Shown piece by piece: positions 1 through 12,215 of a DNA stretch of 64,000 nt. The notes beneath the pieces are model-generated. The model saw only the letters and a list, made by a program, of their open reading frames with translations. It ran no database searches and was not told the origin of the DNA. This DNA comes from Diphasiastrum complanatum (taxonomy: Eukaryota > Streptophyta > Lycopodiopsida > Lycopodiales > Lycopodiaceae). Location of the stretch: assembly GCA_029204225.1 (NCBI GenBank), contig MU831864.1, forward strand, positions 35,977 through 99,976, read 5' to 3'. Made by a program: the position numbers and the translations under genes. Numbering within the stretch: the first letter of the stretch is position 1; every line of letters starts with the position of its first letter.

Positions 1-1642
1 CTCAAAAGGTGTCCTTCCATCCAAAATAGCACTCGGCCACCTATTGCACAAGAAATTGGCACACAACAAAGCTTGATCTCAAAATGGTTTGTTAAGATCA
101 GCACTTAACCTCATAGCTTTAGCACTTTCACATAAAGTCCTATTCTTCCTTTCAGCCACTCCATTTTGTTGTGGGGTCCTTGATGTTGTATACTCCCTCT
201 TGATCCCATGCTCATCACAAAAGGCCTTGAACTTGTTAGATATGTACACACCACCATTGTCACCTCTCAAGCACTTGATCTTTGTGAAAAATTGGTTCTC
301 CCTTGCATTCTTGAACTTGACAAAGACATCATACACTTCATCCTTGCTCTTTAGAAGATAGATCCAACAAAATCTACTAAAATCATCAATGAATGTTACA
401 TACATCTTAGCTCCACTATTGCTAATTGTTGTAGTAAATCCATGAATATGCGGATGTACAACTTGAAAAGGCTTTGTAGATCTAGAAATAGATCTAGTAT
501 AAGGTAGTCTATGTGACTTAGACAAAGCACAAGACTCACAAACATGCTTGTCATTACTTAAGGAATTTGGAAGACCAATCACAACCTTCTTCCTTGCCAT
601 TACCTCCAATGACTTGAAGTTGAGGTGTCCCATCCTTTTGTGCCAAACCTCTTGAATAGAAATTTGCTCCCTCAACACATCCAAGTTGGCTAGCAATAAC
701 ACAAGAATCAAGTTTGAACAACTTCCCTTGCCTTTTACCTTTTCCAATCAAGACATCCTTCCTTTTGATCAAACAAGCATCTCCATCAAACTCCACCTTG
801 AGGCCCTTACTTAGCATTTGACTCACACTAAGCAAATTCTTGGTAATAGATGGAATAGACAAGACATCCTCCAAATGAACATTCCTATTTGTAGAGAGAG
901 AAATAGGAATTGTGCCAATCCCTTTGATTGCACACTCACCATCATTGGCCGTGTAGATCACCCTCTTGTCATCTCCATATGCCAACAAAGAAGTGAAGTA
1001 CTCTTTGTGAAAGGTCATGTGTGAACTTGCTCCACTATCAATCCACCAAGGATCTAGATCTCCATCATTAGCAAGCATACATGAAGACATCACAAAAGCA
1101 TCATCATTTGCATCTTTCACATCCAAACCATCCTCATCAAGAGTAAGATTACCTTGCTTGTCTCCTTGATCTCTCTTCTTCTTGTAGCACTCACTTGCAA
1201 AGTGTCCTTTGATGCCACAATAGAAGCACTTGAGCTTTGATCTATCCTTCTTTTTGCCACTTGAAGAAGCATCCACTTGATCTTGCCCTTTAGACCACTT
1301 GCTTTTGGTTTTGTCCTTGAATTTGCCCTTTGTGAACATAGCATCCTCTTGAAGTGTCGATGTAGATCCACCTCTTGCTTGAAGCCTATATTTCTCATTG
1401 ATCAAGATCTCTTGAAGATCCATCAAACTTGGCAAAGTTTTTTGAATAGCAATACTTTGAACAATGTAAGCATGAGCATCCAACAATCCATTAAGAATCA
1501 CTTGAATAAGCTCTCCTTCTTGAATGCTTTCATCTACGCAAGCTAACTCATCATTCAATGCTTTCATTTTCAAAATAAAAGTACTTGGACTTTCTTCATT
1601 CTTTTGCAAACAAGAAAAGATTTGCCTTCTTAGAGTCAACAC
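1..1642 (-). pseudogene. Copia gag-pol remnant, truncated at the left edge
   Basis: Read leftwards this is the middle of a Copia polyprotein. It enters partway through gag at about 1642 (LTLRRQIFS), then shows a CCHC zinc knuckle (CFYCGIKGHFASEC, about 1190-1240), an aspartic protease with DSGASSH (about 1020-1045), the GAG-pre-integrase segment VWHKRMGHLNFKSLE (about 600-645) and the integrase core with IDDFSR and DNGG. The frame shifts near 680, and again near 80, where CANFLCNRW continues to the edge. The first integrase catalytic Asp (HSD in the related intact element at 5339-11758) reads as His here (VHPHIHG). Gag N-terminus, leader and LTR are missing to the right: homology to the intact element stops abruptly near 1642. 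It is the same Copia family as that element but clearly diverged. Dead copy, high confidence. Confidence 0.9.
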
Positions 1643-3022
1643 TCAAACTCGTATTCTATCTTTCCCACACTTTCAAAAAGTGTTTATTCAAATGAAATTT
1701 AGACTAATGAACTTTGAAAAGTCAACCTCTAAGTCTAAAACAAGTTTTGGCCTCAATATGCCAAATATGAAAATATTTCAAAATGTGATGAAACTAGTTG
1801 AATCTTTCACAGGTACCTTATAGACGAAAACCCATATGGTGCCCACACTGCTGGGCTACGCATCCTGCTGATGCTTGTCCTTCATATCGGCCTATCCAAG
1901 CACATACAGTCCAACAATATGAAAAACAACCGTCACCATCTGGACATTCCTTGACTTATCATGAATATGTGGTGAAACCGGCCACTTCATGGTTGATTGT
2001 CCAGTTAAGACCTAGTACCATGCTGAGTGTCCCGACTGTATCAGAAAACACAGTTTCAAAGACTCTCCAAAGCAACCAACTAAGATCCTACCTGCTCGTC
2101 ACGTTAGTTATGAATCACGATAGGATCCTCACGACAACAACGTGAGCACCATGGCAACAAACAATTAAACTTGCTGCTCACTCGAGAAGTTTCTAGCAAA
2201 CTTCTACAATACCGAACAATACACCAGCTCCATAATGAAAAAGACAATATGAAATGAGTCCTTGTCGAAAGAAAGTGAAACCGATATTCCGTCATCTGTT
2301 ACAATGTCCAACCGAGAGCAACCTCCACAAGGAATTGACAGTTTTTCTCCACTTCTACAACCTCAAATATATTTGTCTTTCCACATGCTGATAAGATTTC
2401 CAATGTGCCAATACACAATATTTCTCAGATTCGGAAATCCAGATAGAGATTTGGTTCCGAATCTCTTGTTCAGACAGGTCCTCAGGACATAGTACCTCAT
2501 CCATACCTGCATCTCAAGCTATATCTTACAACATCTGCTATCAATGATGGTAGATTTAGTGTCATCCACCCTGCCTTGTTTTGACAAGGGCATATCAGAG
2601 TAAGCCATATTACTCTACAAAACAAAAGGAATATTGTAATTGTCAAGGTACATTATCAATGTTGATGAATGCAAGTTTTGTTAGACAAGTGCACTACAGT
2701 TCTAACTCTCTGTACAGTTTGTTTATTTCCTTGTTGCTCTTCATTCCTAGTGTGTGATTGATTTTTGCATGAGAAATACCTACTGCACGAGAGTCTTCCA
2801 TAGAGCATCTCCAGAACACATTTTCACTCATCTATCCATCTTCAAATTCCCTTGTACAGCAGTTTAGGATTTTTGAGGCATATGAGAAATCCATGTCAAA
2901 TTAGAGTTGATTCCTGCATCTCATTGCCATATTTTTTTTTGAGTCAACTACAACAAGATCAAAACAAATTTAGCTAAAATTTGTTCAATCTTTAGTCCAG
3001 TCGCATATTCAACAAGTTTCAA
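1643..3022. other. Unassigned sequence between two Copia remnants
   Basis: No gene is recognised. A plus-strand open stretch at 1798-2145 contains a possible Cys/His cluster (CPHCWATHPADAC near its start), which could be a decayed zinc knuckle, but nothing else supports a product. The rest is AT-rich and closed in all frames. Confidence 0.4.
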
Positions 3023-4400
3023 CTACGTGTTCCACACGCCGATCCATAACAATGATCCAATCAGCCTACGATAGGGTGTATTGGTCGTTCGTTTATCTTC
3101 CTCGAGAGTCTGCGGACAATGTGCCTTGCTCAGTATTGTTCCATGTATCATAGGAGTATGCACACCTTTGCATTCGAGCATGTTGAAGTCTTCAATGATC
3201 TTTAGAGTGTACTTTTGTTGGTGAAGATACATCTTGCCACCTTCAAAGTCTCTCTGTATCTGCAAGCCTAGATAGATTTTAGCTTTTCCTAGGTCAACGA
3301 TTTCAAATATTTCAGAAATGTCTCTTTTGACATCTGAAATTAACTTATCTCTTCTTGAGAAGATAAGCATGTCATCACCATAACAGCTAAAATGATTATT
3401 TCATTTTAAACATGTTTGATATAGACATTTGACTCAACAAATAGAGGTTTGAAGTCTAAGGAACATGGTGCTTCATCCTTCTTTCTATATCATTGTCTGG
3501 CTACTTGTTTCAGACCATAAATGCTTTTATTCATGTGACATCCATATTCTGGATATTCTTGGCTTACAAAACCAAGTGGTTGGTCCATGAATAAGTCTTC
3601 TTCCAATTCTGCGTGCAGGAAAGCGGTCTTCTCATCCACAATATGAATTTTCAGATCATGAGCCACTGCATACGCGAATAACAGGCAAATTGATATGTGT
3701 TTGATTACCTATGAGAAAGTATCAGTGAAGTTGATCTCATACTTCTGTGAAAATCCTTTAGCAACCAACCTTGCTTTGTATCTGATGTTTTCTCCATCAG
3801 GGCCTATTTTGATCTTGTAGATCCACTTGCATTTGACTGGTCTTCTACCATCAGGTATAGGTGCAAGTGTCCATACATTGTTCTTATACATGGATGACAT
3901 TTCGTCCTTCATTGCTTGAATCCAGCGATCTTTATCTGGTCCATCAACAACTTCCTCAAATGTTTGAGGTTCATCTGAGAAACCACAATATTCAATGGCT
4001 GCATTTGTTAAAACATCATGGCCATACCTTTCTAGTGGTTTTTGTTGTCTATCAGATCTTCTCACAATTGGTTTCGAGTTCGATTTTGCAGTTTCAGGTA
4101 CGACATTTTCTGCTAAAAATTGAGCTAGTGATTCGAGTCTGTCAGATACTCGATCTTGACCTCCCTCTAAATTTGGTAATTCTGGTTCATCTTCTGCTTG
4201 TTTTACTTCTGTTGTCGTTGGTAGCTCATAATAGTTTTTGAGAATCTCATAGCCGACTAGATCACTGTCTGCTATGTATTTTGACTCATCGAATTTAACA
4301 TCTCGAACAACTTTTATTTAGCCAATTTTGGGTACATAGATGTTGAAAATGAATCCTTTCGAATTCCATCAAGACAAAGTGAACTTATCGTTCTGTCGGA
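3023..4400 (-). pseudogene. Copia pol remnant (integrase tail, reverse transcriptase), different lineage
   Basis: Minus-strand Copia coding sequence broken by stops and frameshifts. From right to left it carries the post-integrase linker (RDVKFDES near 4270-4310), an acidic spacer, RRSDRQQKP, the RT entry block WIQAMKDEMSSM and CKWIYKIK (about 3780-3940), a central RT segment near 3520-3660 (YGLKQ, EEDLFM) and the RT distal part ending in TPYRRLIGSLLW (about 3040-3080). It ends abruptly at about 3023; no RNase H, LTR or primer-binding site is visible. Its wording differs from the element at 5339-11758, so it is another Copia lineage. High confidence as Copia, dead. Confidence 0.88.
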
Positions 4401-5333
4401 TATTTCAGTAATCCAGGCATTGGGGTTTCCGAACGAAGGTGAAACCATCCATGGAAGCGGATTTGCATACAACCACAACTGCCTGAAGCCCTTCCTAGAA
4501 GATGATGGTACAACAAACATCTTTATGAATGACGGCTACGCAATCCGCTATATCAAAGACAAGGAGACGAGAAGCAACGGAGTTGTTGCAGATGCTGATC
4601 GAGGTCTAGAAACCCAGAATGGACCAAATCTCCCCTAGTAACTTATTTGCCTTATCTTTCGCAATGGGGGAGCAAGATATTCAGCACTACAATTGGGCAG
4701 ACAAGCTGACAAAGAAACTCCACGCAGCGTTGAAGGCCAAGAAAGCAGTGACCAAGGTTGGGCACATCCTAGCCATGGTCCTCACTCACTAGTTGGGAGC
4801 CCACTGTGCAGATCGCATCCGGGACATCCAGACCAAGTATCCAGATGTGCCGCACCAAGCCACTCAGCGCACACAAATCTTCAAGCGCATACTGCCTGAA
4901 GGTGAATCACCTACAAGAATCACGTGTGCAGACAATCCAGTACGACAATCAAGCCTCAAGAAGCACACATAGCCGATGAAAAAGATCCACAACCAAGAGC
5001 TCCACAACAAACAGATGTCCAAGAAACAGATGCTGAGGATTTAGGAGGTGATAGCTTTGTGACAGATGACTCGGGCACTTTTGACCACAAACTAGTGGCC
5101 TAGTACTTAGCTCAGCTAGCGGCAATTCTCACTAGCTCGACCTCTCCAATGATACTTCCAACCACAATAGGTCAAGCTATACAACAACCATGTTTAGCAC
5201 CAACTTCTTGGAACAGGCATGTCACTTGATGCCACGATGATCACCACCACTACCGTCCTCCCGTCCACCACCTCACCCTCCATCACAGTCACTACCTCCT
5301 TTCCTCCACTCACCATTTCCGTTTCTTTACCAT
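4401..5333 (+). pseudogene. Degenerate plus-strand open frame, upstream half (split by the Copia insertion)
   Basis: Stretches of coding-like sequence in changing frames: one from about 4660 (MGEQDIQHYNWADKL) to about 4790, its continuation at about 4800-4930 (ADRIRDIQTKYPD), an acidic stretch near 4980-5100, and a Thr/Ser/Pro-rich run that reaches the insertion site at 5334. Removing the Copia element and one copy of its 5-bp target duplication joins this run in frame to the Pro/Ser-rich frame at 11764. I do not recognise the protein. A gag-like product of another retroelement is possible, but no zinc knuckle, protease or RT is seen. Confidence 0.5.
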
Positions 5334-5338
5334 CTCCC
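5334..5338. repeat. Target-site duplication CTCCC, left copy
   Basis: The 5-bp CTCCC directly left of the left LTR is repeated at 11759-11763 directly right of the right LTR. This is the duplication size expected for Copia integration. Confidence 0.93.
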
Positions 5339-5993
5339 TGTGAAAAATACAGATCCTAAGTGGATCTAAACTCCAAGATCATTGGCTTGAATGCTTGCAC
5401 TCCAAACTACATAAGCTAGGAATTGGCAACACATTCTATGCTACCTAGAATGCAAAGAACTTGATCAAAAAGCATTTATCACAAATGGAAACTTCCATAA
5501 ACATCAAGTGCGGCCCAAAATAGCATTATACAGTCCATAATACATCAGCCTACCACTTTTGGAAAGCACCTAAGATCATACACAATAGCTTGAAGACAAT
5601 ACACACAACAATGCTCTCAATGGAGGAAGAAACAATGACAATGATCTATTGATCTCAATGAAGCATACAAAAGGTTTCTCCAACCTGTTCTCCACGACTT
5701 CCCTACTATTTATGGATGAGGAAGATGACTCTCTCTCCTCTCTCTAGAAGGTACTTGACCCTAGATATTCCCTATATAGGAAAAATAGCTAAAAATGGCT
5801 TATATGACCAAAATACATCAAAATGGTCTCATTTTGAAGGGTATGAAGTTTGACACTTCATCATACTGAAAAAATACAGTAAATAAAAACATTGTGGCCT
5901 GGTTCACACGTGTGAAACTCCAGAACCAAAACTATTTACAATTTTAGCCAATTTAGGCCTCAAACTAGCTAGGAAATGTTGACAATTTTCACA
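5339..5993 (-). repeat. Copia 3' LTR (left copy)
   Basis: 655 bp from TGTGAAAA to TTCACA in plus-strand reading, same length as the right copy at 11104-11758 and apparently identical to it. The gag-pol stop codon (TGA, 5989-5991) lies inside the LTR edge, so the reading frame runs through the polypurine tract into the LTR. Confidence 0.95.
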
Positions 5994-8900
5994 CTCCCTC
6001 TTCAACATTGGATGCTAGTTTCAACATAGTCTTTGAGCACATTCCAAGATTAGATTTATGCATTAAATATAGGTCCTTTCCCAATGGTTTGGTGAAGATA
6101 TCAGCCACACACTCCTTTGAAGAGACATGTTGAAGCTCCACCTCTTTGGCAATGACTTGATCTCTCACAAAATGGTGAGCAATCTCAATGTGCTTGCTCC
6201 TTGCATGAAAAACAGGATTGCTTGCCAAGCTTTGGGCTGAAAGGTTATCACAAAGTATGATTGGAGTCTTCTCTGGTTCCAGCAAGTGAAGATCCAATAA
6301 CATCCTCTTGATCCAAAGAATCTCCTTGGTGCATGTTGTTAATGCCTTGTACTCGGCTTCGGTGGAAGATAGAGAGATAGTTGGTTGCTTCTTTGATAGC
6401 CATGAGACCACTCCATCTCCAAGATAGATTGCAAAGGCACTTGTTGACTTCCTATCCATTTGATCACCTGCAAAATCTGAATTTGAAAATCCACAAAGGT
6501 TAGGTGTAGTACCTCCATACAAGATGCCAAAATCTCTAGATCCCGAGATGTATCTAAGTACTCTCTTTCCTAGCTTCCAATGAGCCTCACTAGGATCTTG
6601 CATAAATTGACTTAGTTTACCAACCACAAAGCTTAGATCAGGTCTTGTGATGGTTAACCATATAAGAGATCCTATTAGCTTTCTATAGAGAGTAATGTCC
6701 TTGAAGGATCTTTCATTACTTCTTGTAGTTAGCTTTACATTTGATTCCATAGGAGTAGAAACAACTTTACAATCTTCCATATGAAACCTTTTTAGAATAG
6801 AGTTAACATACTTTTCTTGACATATGAATGTAGATTTAGAAGTTCTAATAATCTCTATTCCTAAGATATAATGAAGTTTACCAAGATCTTGAATTTCAAA
6901 CTCTCTTTTGAGTGCCATCTTGATTTCATCTATATCTAGATTGTTACCACCACTTAAGATAATGTCATCAACATAGATCAAAAGTAAAGTGATATCATTT
7001 TCATTCAATCTAAAGTAGAGAGAATGATCATACTCACTCATAACAAAGTTTTGAGAAAGTAAGAAGGAATTGAGCTTAGCATACCAACTCCTTGGTGCTT
7101 GCTTTAGCCCATACAAACTCTTTTGGAGATAGCACACATGATTAGGCTCATCATGTGAAACATAGCCCTCGGGTTGCTCCATGTAAATATCTTCTTCAAG
7201 ATCACCATTCAAGAAGGCATTAGTAACATCCATTTGCCACATATCCCAATCATAAAGAGTTGCAAGAGAGATTAGGATTCGAATAGTTACCATCTTTGCC
7301 ATGGGTGCAAAGGTCTCATCATAGTCAATACCATATTCTTGAGCATACCCCTTTGCCACCAACCTTGCCTTGTACTTGTTGATTGATCCATCTTGATTTG
7401 TCTTGATCTTGAAGATCCACTTACAACCAATTGCCTTCTTGTCCTTTGGAAGCTTTACCAACCTCCATGTGTTGCTTTTGATGAGTGCTTGATGCTCATG
7501 ATCCATGGCTTGGATCCATTCCTTCTTTTGAATTGCTTCACCTACACAAGTTGGTTCATCAAAAGAGGTAAGAAAAGCAAAGTTAGAGTTGTCCACCACT
7601 TGCTTTCCTTTTTCATCATAGGTTAGCCTTGATGGCTTAGCCCTTTGCCTTTGAGTCTTCCTTGAAGTTTGCTTTGGAGTGGCATCTCCATCTTCATCCA
7701 AGACATCTTGCACATCATGATGATTAGTAGGCACATCAACATCAACATCAACAACATTGGAAACATTCTCTTCATGAAAGATGACATCCCTACTTATGAC
7801 AACTTTCTTTGTAGAAGGAATGTACACTTTGTAAGCCTTGCTTACTTCACTATAGCCAACAAACACACCCTTCTTTGATGAAGGATCTTCTTTAGTTCTA
7901 TCATCAAGTGTGATATTGACAAAACATGTACATCCAAAGATCCTACAATGCTTGACACTCGGCCTTCTACCATAAAGAACCTCATGAGGAGTTTTACCAT
8001 CCAAGGAAGCACTTGTCCATCTATTACATAGATAGTTAGCACATGCTAAAGCTTCCCCCCAAAAAGACTTAGCAAGATTAGCATGTAGTCTCATTGCCTT
8101 GGCACATTCACAAAGGGTTCTATTCTTCCTCTCGGCCACTCCATTCTATTGTGGAGTCCTAGGACTAGACATCTCCCTCTTAATCCCATGTGCTATACAA
8201 AAGTCTTTGAACCTATTTGAGGTGTATTCCCCTCCATTATCAGATCTTAAGCATTTGATCTTTGTATTGAATTGGTTTTCCATTTCATTCTTGAACTTGA
8301 CAAATGCAGCAAACACTTCATCCTTACTTTTAAGAAGATAGATCCAAGTATACCTACTAAAGTCATCAATGAAAGTTGCATACATCTTTGCCCCACCATT
8401 GCTAGTTGTACTAGAAGAATGAATATCAGAATGCACAAGTTGAAAAGCTTCTTTAGATCTAGAAGTAGATCTAGAATAAGCAAGTCTATGAGATTTGGAC
8501 AAGGCACAATGTTCACAAACACTATTGTTTGCAACAAGACTTTTAGGGAGACCAAGAACAAGCTCTTTCTTTGCCATTACCTCCAAAGATTTGAAGTTGG
8601 GATGGCCCAACCTCTTGTGCCAAACTTCTTGGTTTGTCAATTGCTCCCTAGCCATACATCCTTCATGATTAGAGATCACACATGCATCAAGCTTGAAAAG
8701 TTTACCATACCTCCTACCTTGAGCAATCAAGGATCCACATTTACTTATCAAACATGCATCTCCAATGAACTCCACATCAAGTCCTTTGTCAATCATTTGA
8801 CTTACACTAAGCAAATTCTTAGTGATTGAAGGAATGTACAAAACATTTTCAAGATTTGCTTTCCTATTTGTTGAAAGGGAAATAGGAATAGTGCCTATGC

Positions 8901-9942
8901 CTTTGATGTCACATTGACCATCATTTGCAGTGTAGATGATGTTACCTTCTCCCTCATAAGACAATAAGGATGTAAAGTATTCCTTATGTCTTGTCATGTG
9001 AGATGAGGCTCCACTATCAATCCACCAAGGATCATTATCATCTATGTTGGCTAACAAACTTGAAGTCATAACAAGTGATTCACATGTGTTATGTTCTTCC
9101 TCATCTATTGTAAGATTTCCTTGCCTCTCTCCTTGCTCTCTTTTCTTCTTATAACATTCATTTGCAAAATGACCTTTTATCCCACAATAAAAGCACTTGA
9201 ACTTTGACTTATTGTTCTTAGTAGAAGAGGAAGAGGAAGAGTGATCATCATGATCAAAGTTACCACCTTTGGACCATTTCCCTTTGCCTTTACCTTTGCC
9301 CTTGAATTTGCCTTTTGTGAAGAAAGCCTCTTCACCTCCACCTTGCAAGGATGCACCATCAAGCTTTGATTGCAACCTATGTTCTTCAGCCAATAAGATT
9401 TCTTGCAAGTCAACCACACTTGGCAAGACTCTTTGAATGGCAAAACTTTGCACAAGGTTAGCATGTTCATTTAGCAAACCATTCAACATAACTTGGACTA
9501 TTTCACCATCTTTTATGTTCTCATCAATGCATGCTAAATCATCACTTAGGGACTTAACTCTCAAGATAAATGCATGAGCACTTTCACCCTCTCTTTGCCT
9601 ACTAGAAAATATTTGTCTCCTTAGGGTCAATACCCTAGATGTGGACTTTGATTCAAAGAGCTTCTTTAAGGCATTCCATGCCTCACTTGCACTTTGACAC
9701 TTTCCAACTTCCTTGAGAAGTTCATTTGTAACATTCATTTTAATGATATGAAGAGCCCTTTTGGCCTTCTTATCAAACCTTTGTTGCTCTTGAAGTGTGA
9801 GAGGTCTCTCTTCAATTTCTGCAACTATGTCCATGAGTTCATTCAACTCAAGTAAGGACTCCATCCTCACTTTCCAAGTAGAGTAGTTTGATGAACTCAA
9901 CCTTTCACTAGACTCTAGCATGATCCCACCATTGGAAGCCAT
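5989..9942 (-). CDS. Copia gag-pol polyprotein with one internal amber stop
   Basis: Starts at the ATG at 9940-9942 and ends with TGA at 5989-5991; about 1317 codons in one frame, interrupted only by TAG at 8146-8148, where the family has Gln in the motif RTPQQNGVAERK. Order by residue from the start: gag (about 1-240), CCHC knuckle CFYCGIKGHFANEC (about 250), protease DSGASSH (about 306), GAG-pre-integrase EVWHKRLGH (about 436), integrase with first Asp in VHSDIHS (about 503), second Asp in SDNGGEY (about 567) and the Glu just after the stop (VAERKN), then RT with YVDD and RNase H ending in KHIEIAHHFVRD. All catalytic residues are present apart from the premature stop. As written the product would end inside the integrase, giving a 598-residue gag-protease-partial-integrase protein unless the stop is read through. 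Confidence 0.93.
8146..8148 (-). other. In-frame amber codon (TAG) in the Copia integrase
   Basis: The minus strand reads AGG ACT CCA CAA TAG AAT GGA GTG GCC, so TAG replaces the second Gln of the conserved PQQNG motif; CAG to TAG is a single transition. The frame is open on both sides. Confidence 0.95.
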
Positions 9943-11091
9943 GATTCTAATGTTTCTTCAACTTTTAGGTTTTGTCCTAAAGCACTTAGCACTCACTTTT
10001 CTCTCAACAAATGATAGATAAAGAGATCTATGAAGATTTAGGACCCTAAAACACTTCTATCTTGAACCTAGATGGTTTCCAAGCATAGAAAGGAAGATTG
10101 AAACACATGCAACACTTTGCACACACTAAGAATGGATTACAAAATCAAACCAACCTGAACACACTCTTGCTTAAGCTCTCAAACTTTCCAGCAAGTGACC
10201 AAATCAAGTTATGGTGTGAAGAGCTACTTGCATTCTTAGAAAATACCCAAAACTAGGATGCCAAGATTACCTAGTAATGAACAAACTTGATCAACACACT
10301 AAGATACTGATTCAACCTGTAAAACCACATGTAAACCACACTTCTAAAAGTTTATAAACTCCAGCAAGTGATAAATACAAGATTTAGAGGTGAATGAATG
10401 AGCACACTTAGTGAATCACAAGACTAGCTTCACTATCTTGTCAAATCTTGGTGTTTAGATGTAGATCTAAGATCACTTCACATGAGAATGTTCCTCAACC
10501 TGTTAAGAACCTGAAAACACACTTGCATAATGGTTAACACCTTCCAGCAAATGCTCCAATCAAATTACATAAGGAGAGTTACTTACATGCTCAACAAAGT
10601 ACACCAAAAATTATGCCAAAATTGATGACAATCTTTACAATATGCTCTTCACAATGGAGCTTACAATATGTTCACCCAAAAAAGGGGATCTTTCATCCAA
10701 ATGGGAGCTTTGCTCAGCCTTTAGGAGAATTACAACTCACTCAAAAGAGCATTTGTCATCCACTTAAGGAGAAGTTTCATCCACTTAAGGAGAGTGTTCA
10801 TCCAAGAATGGAGATTGTCAACAATAGGATTGAAAAGAACATTGTTAGTATTGAATATGCACAAGCCTCACAATCACAAATGATTAGGTGTTATGATCTG
10901 ATCCAAAATAGTTTCTTTTCAGCCTCTGATCTTCAATAGACCTGAAATATGCTTTTGATCCACAAGTTCAACTCACAAAACAAAGGTTAGTAAGATTTGA
11001 TCAACAAAGCAATGCAAAATCATGCTAGAACTTGATCAAACATCCAAATATCACCAAAAATGGAATACTTACTGTAAATAGAAGCCAACCA
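9943..11091 (-). other. Copia leader between primer-binding site and gag start
   Basis: About 1.15 kb without a convincing gene. It holds three degenerate direct repeats around the motif CCAGCAA(G/A)TG at about 10191, 10361 and 10545, spaced 170 and 184 bp, each followed by similar AT-rich text. A shorter repeat built on CATCCACTTAAGGAGA lies near 10760-10800. Confidence 0.6.
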
Positions 11092-11103
11092 GCTCTGATA
11101 CCA
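11092..11103 (-). promoter_or_regulatory. Primer-binding site for initiator Met tRNA
   Basis: The minus strand reads TGGTATCAGAGC directly after the 5' LTR end, the classic complement of the 3' end of plant initiator Met tRNA used by Copia elements. Confidence 0.95.
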
Positions 11104-11758
11104 TGTGAAAAATACAGATCCTAAGTGGATCTAAACTCCAAGATCATTGGCTTGAATGCTTGCACTCCAAACTACATAAGCTAGGAATTGGCAACACATT
11201 CTATGCTACCTAGAATGCAAAGAACTTGATCAAAAAGCATTTATCACAAATGGAAACTTCCATAAACATCAAGTGCGGCCCAAAATAGCATTATACAGTC
11301 CATAATACATCAGCCTACCACTTTTGGAAAGCACCTAAGATCATACACAATAGCTTGAAGACAATACACACAACAATGCTCTCAATGGAGGAAGAAACAA
11401 TGACAATGATCTATTGATCTCAATGAAGCATACAAAAGGTTTCTCCAACCTGTTCTCCACGACTTCCCTACTATTTATGGATGAGGAAGATGACTCTCTC
11501 TCCTCTCTCTAGAAGGTACTTGACCCTAGATATTCCCTATATAGGAAAAATAGCTAAAAATGGCTTATATGACCAAAATACATCAAAATGGTCTCATTTT
11601 GAAGGGTATGAAGTTTGACACTTCATCATACTGAAAAAATACAGTAAATAAAAACATTGTGGCCTGGTTCACACGTGTGAAACTCCAGAACCAAAACTAT
11701 TTACAATTTTAGCCAATTTAGGCCTCAAACTAGCTAGGAAATGTTGACAATTTTCACA
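11104..11758 (-). repeat. Copia 5' LTR (right copy)
   Basis: 655 bp, apparently identical to 5339-5993. Read on the minus strand it is the promoter LTR; the primer-binding site abuts it and the CTCCC target duplication follows at 11759-11763. Confidence 0.95.
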
Positions 11759-11763
11759 CTCCC

Positions 11764-12215
11764 ACCCCCAAATCACCACCCTCCATCATTACTACTAACC
11801 CCTCCTCCACATTCGATTTTAACTTTGATTCTGATTCTTTCGCCGCTCAACTCCTACAAACATCTATTACCACAATTTCTTTCACACCTCCTATCGCCAC
11901 TCGAATTCCTATCCATGATCAATCTAGCTCTTCACAACTCCTCCCACGACATGAGCCCTATGTCCCTCCATTCACTAATATACCTCCCTTCACTAATATT
12001 CCACCACACTACCCAGATGGGAATGAATCCCTTCCTTTTCTAGGTCCTTGGGAGCAGCTCCCCCTTTGGTGCAAAAGGCAATAAGGGCTAATCACAACGC
12101 ACGGACTTACCTTGCCAAGTCCATTGCTGATTACCAATCATTCTGGGGCACGACGCTGCAGGAAAATCTTTTGCTGATCAGACAATTACAAGAAGCGGCA
12201 CAAGTAGTAAATTAA
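11764..12215 (+). pseudogene. Degenerate plus-strand open frame, downstream half
   Basis: Continues the Pro/Ser/Thr-rich frame cut by the Copia insertion (TPKSPPSIITT, then HEPYVPPFTNIPPFTNIPP with a short internal repeat). After one frameshift near 12050 it runs as KAIRANHNARTYLAKSIADY to a stop at about 12213-12215 (ending EAAQVVN). Composition suggests a real protein with a disordered middle and a short helical C-terminus. Not recognised. Confidence 0.5.

Larger units (their letters stand above)
5339..11758 (-). mobile_element. Near-intact Copia LTR retrotransposon (6420 bp)
   Basis: Complete structure on the minus strand: 5' LTR (11104-11758), initiator-Met tRNA primer-binding site directly adjacent (11092-11103), a leader of about 1.15 kb, one gag-pol frame (9942 down to 5989), a purine-rich stretch GAAGAGGGAG against the 3' LTR, and the 3' LTR (5339-5993). 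Both LTRs start TGTGAAAA, end TTCACA and are each 655 bp; I found no difference on reading them side by side. The 5-bp target duplication is perfect. Together these mean a very recent insertion. The only obvious lesion is one amber codon at 8146-8148. It sits inside a degenerate older frame that continues on both sides. Confidence 0.96.

Noticed and set aside
5989-8139. Separate RT/RNase H gene starting at 8139
   Set aside because: It is the continuation of the gag-pol frame after the single amber codon; the codon at 8137-8139 is GTG, not ATG.
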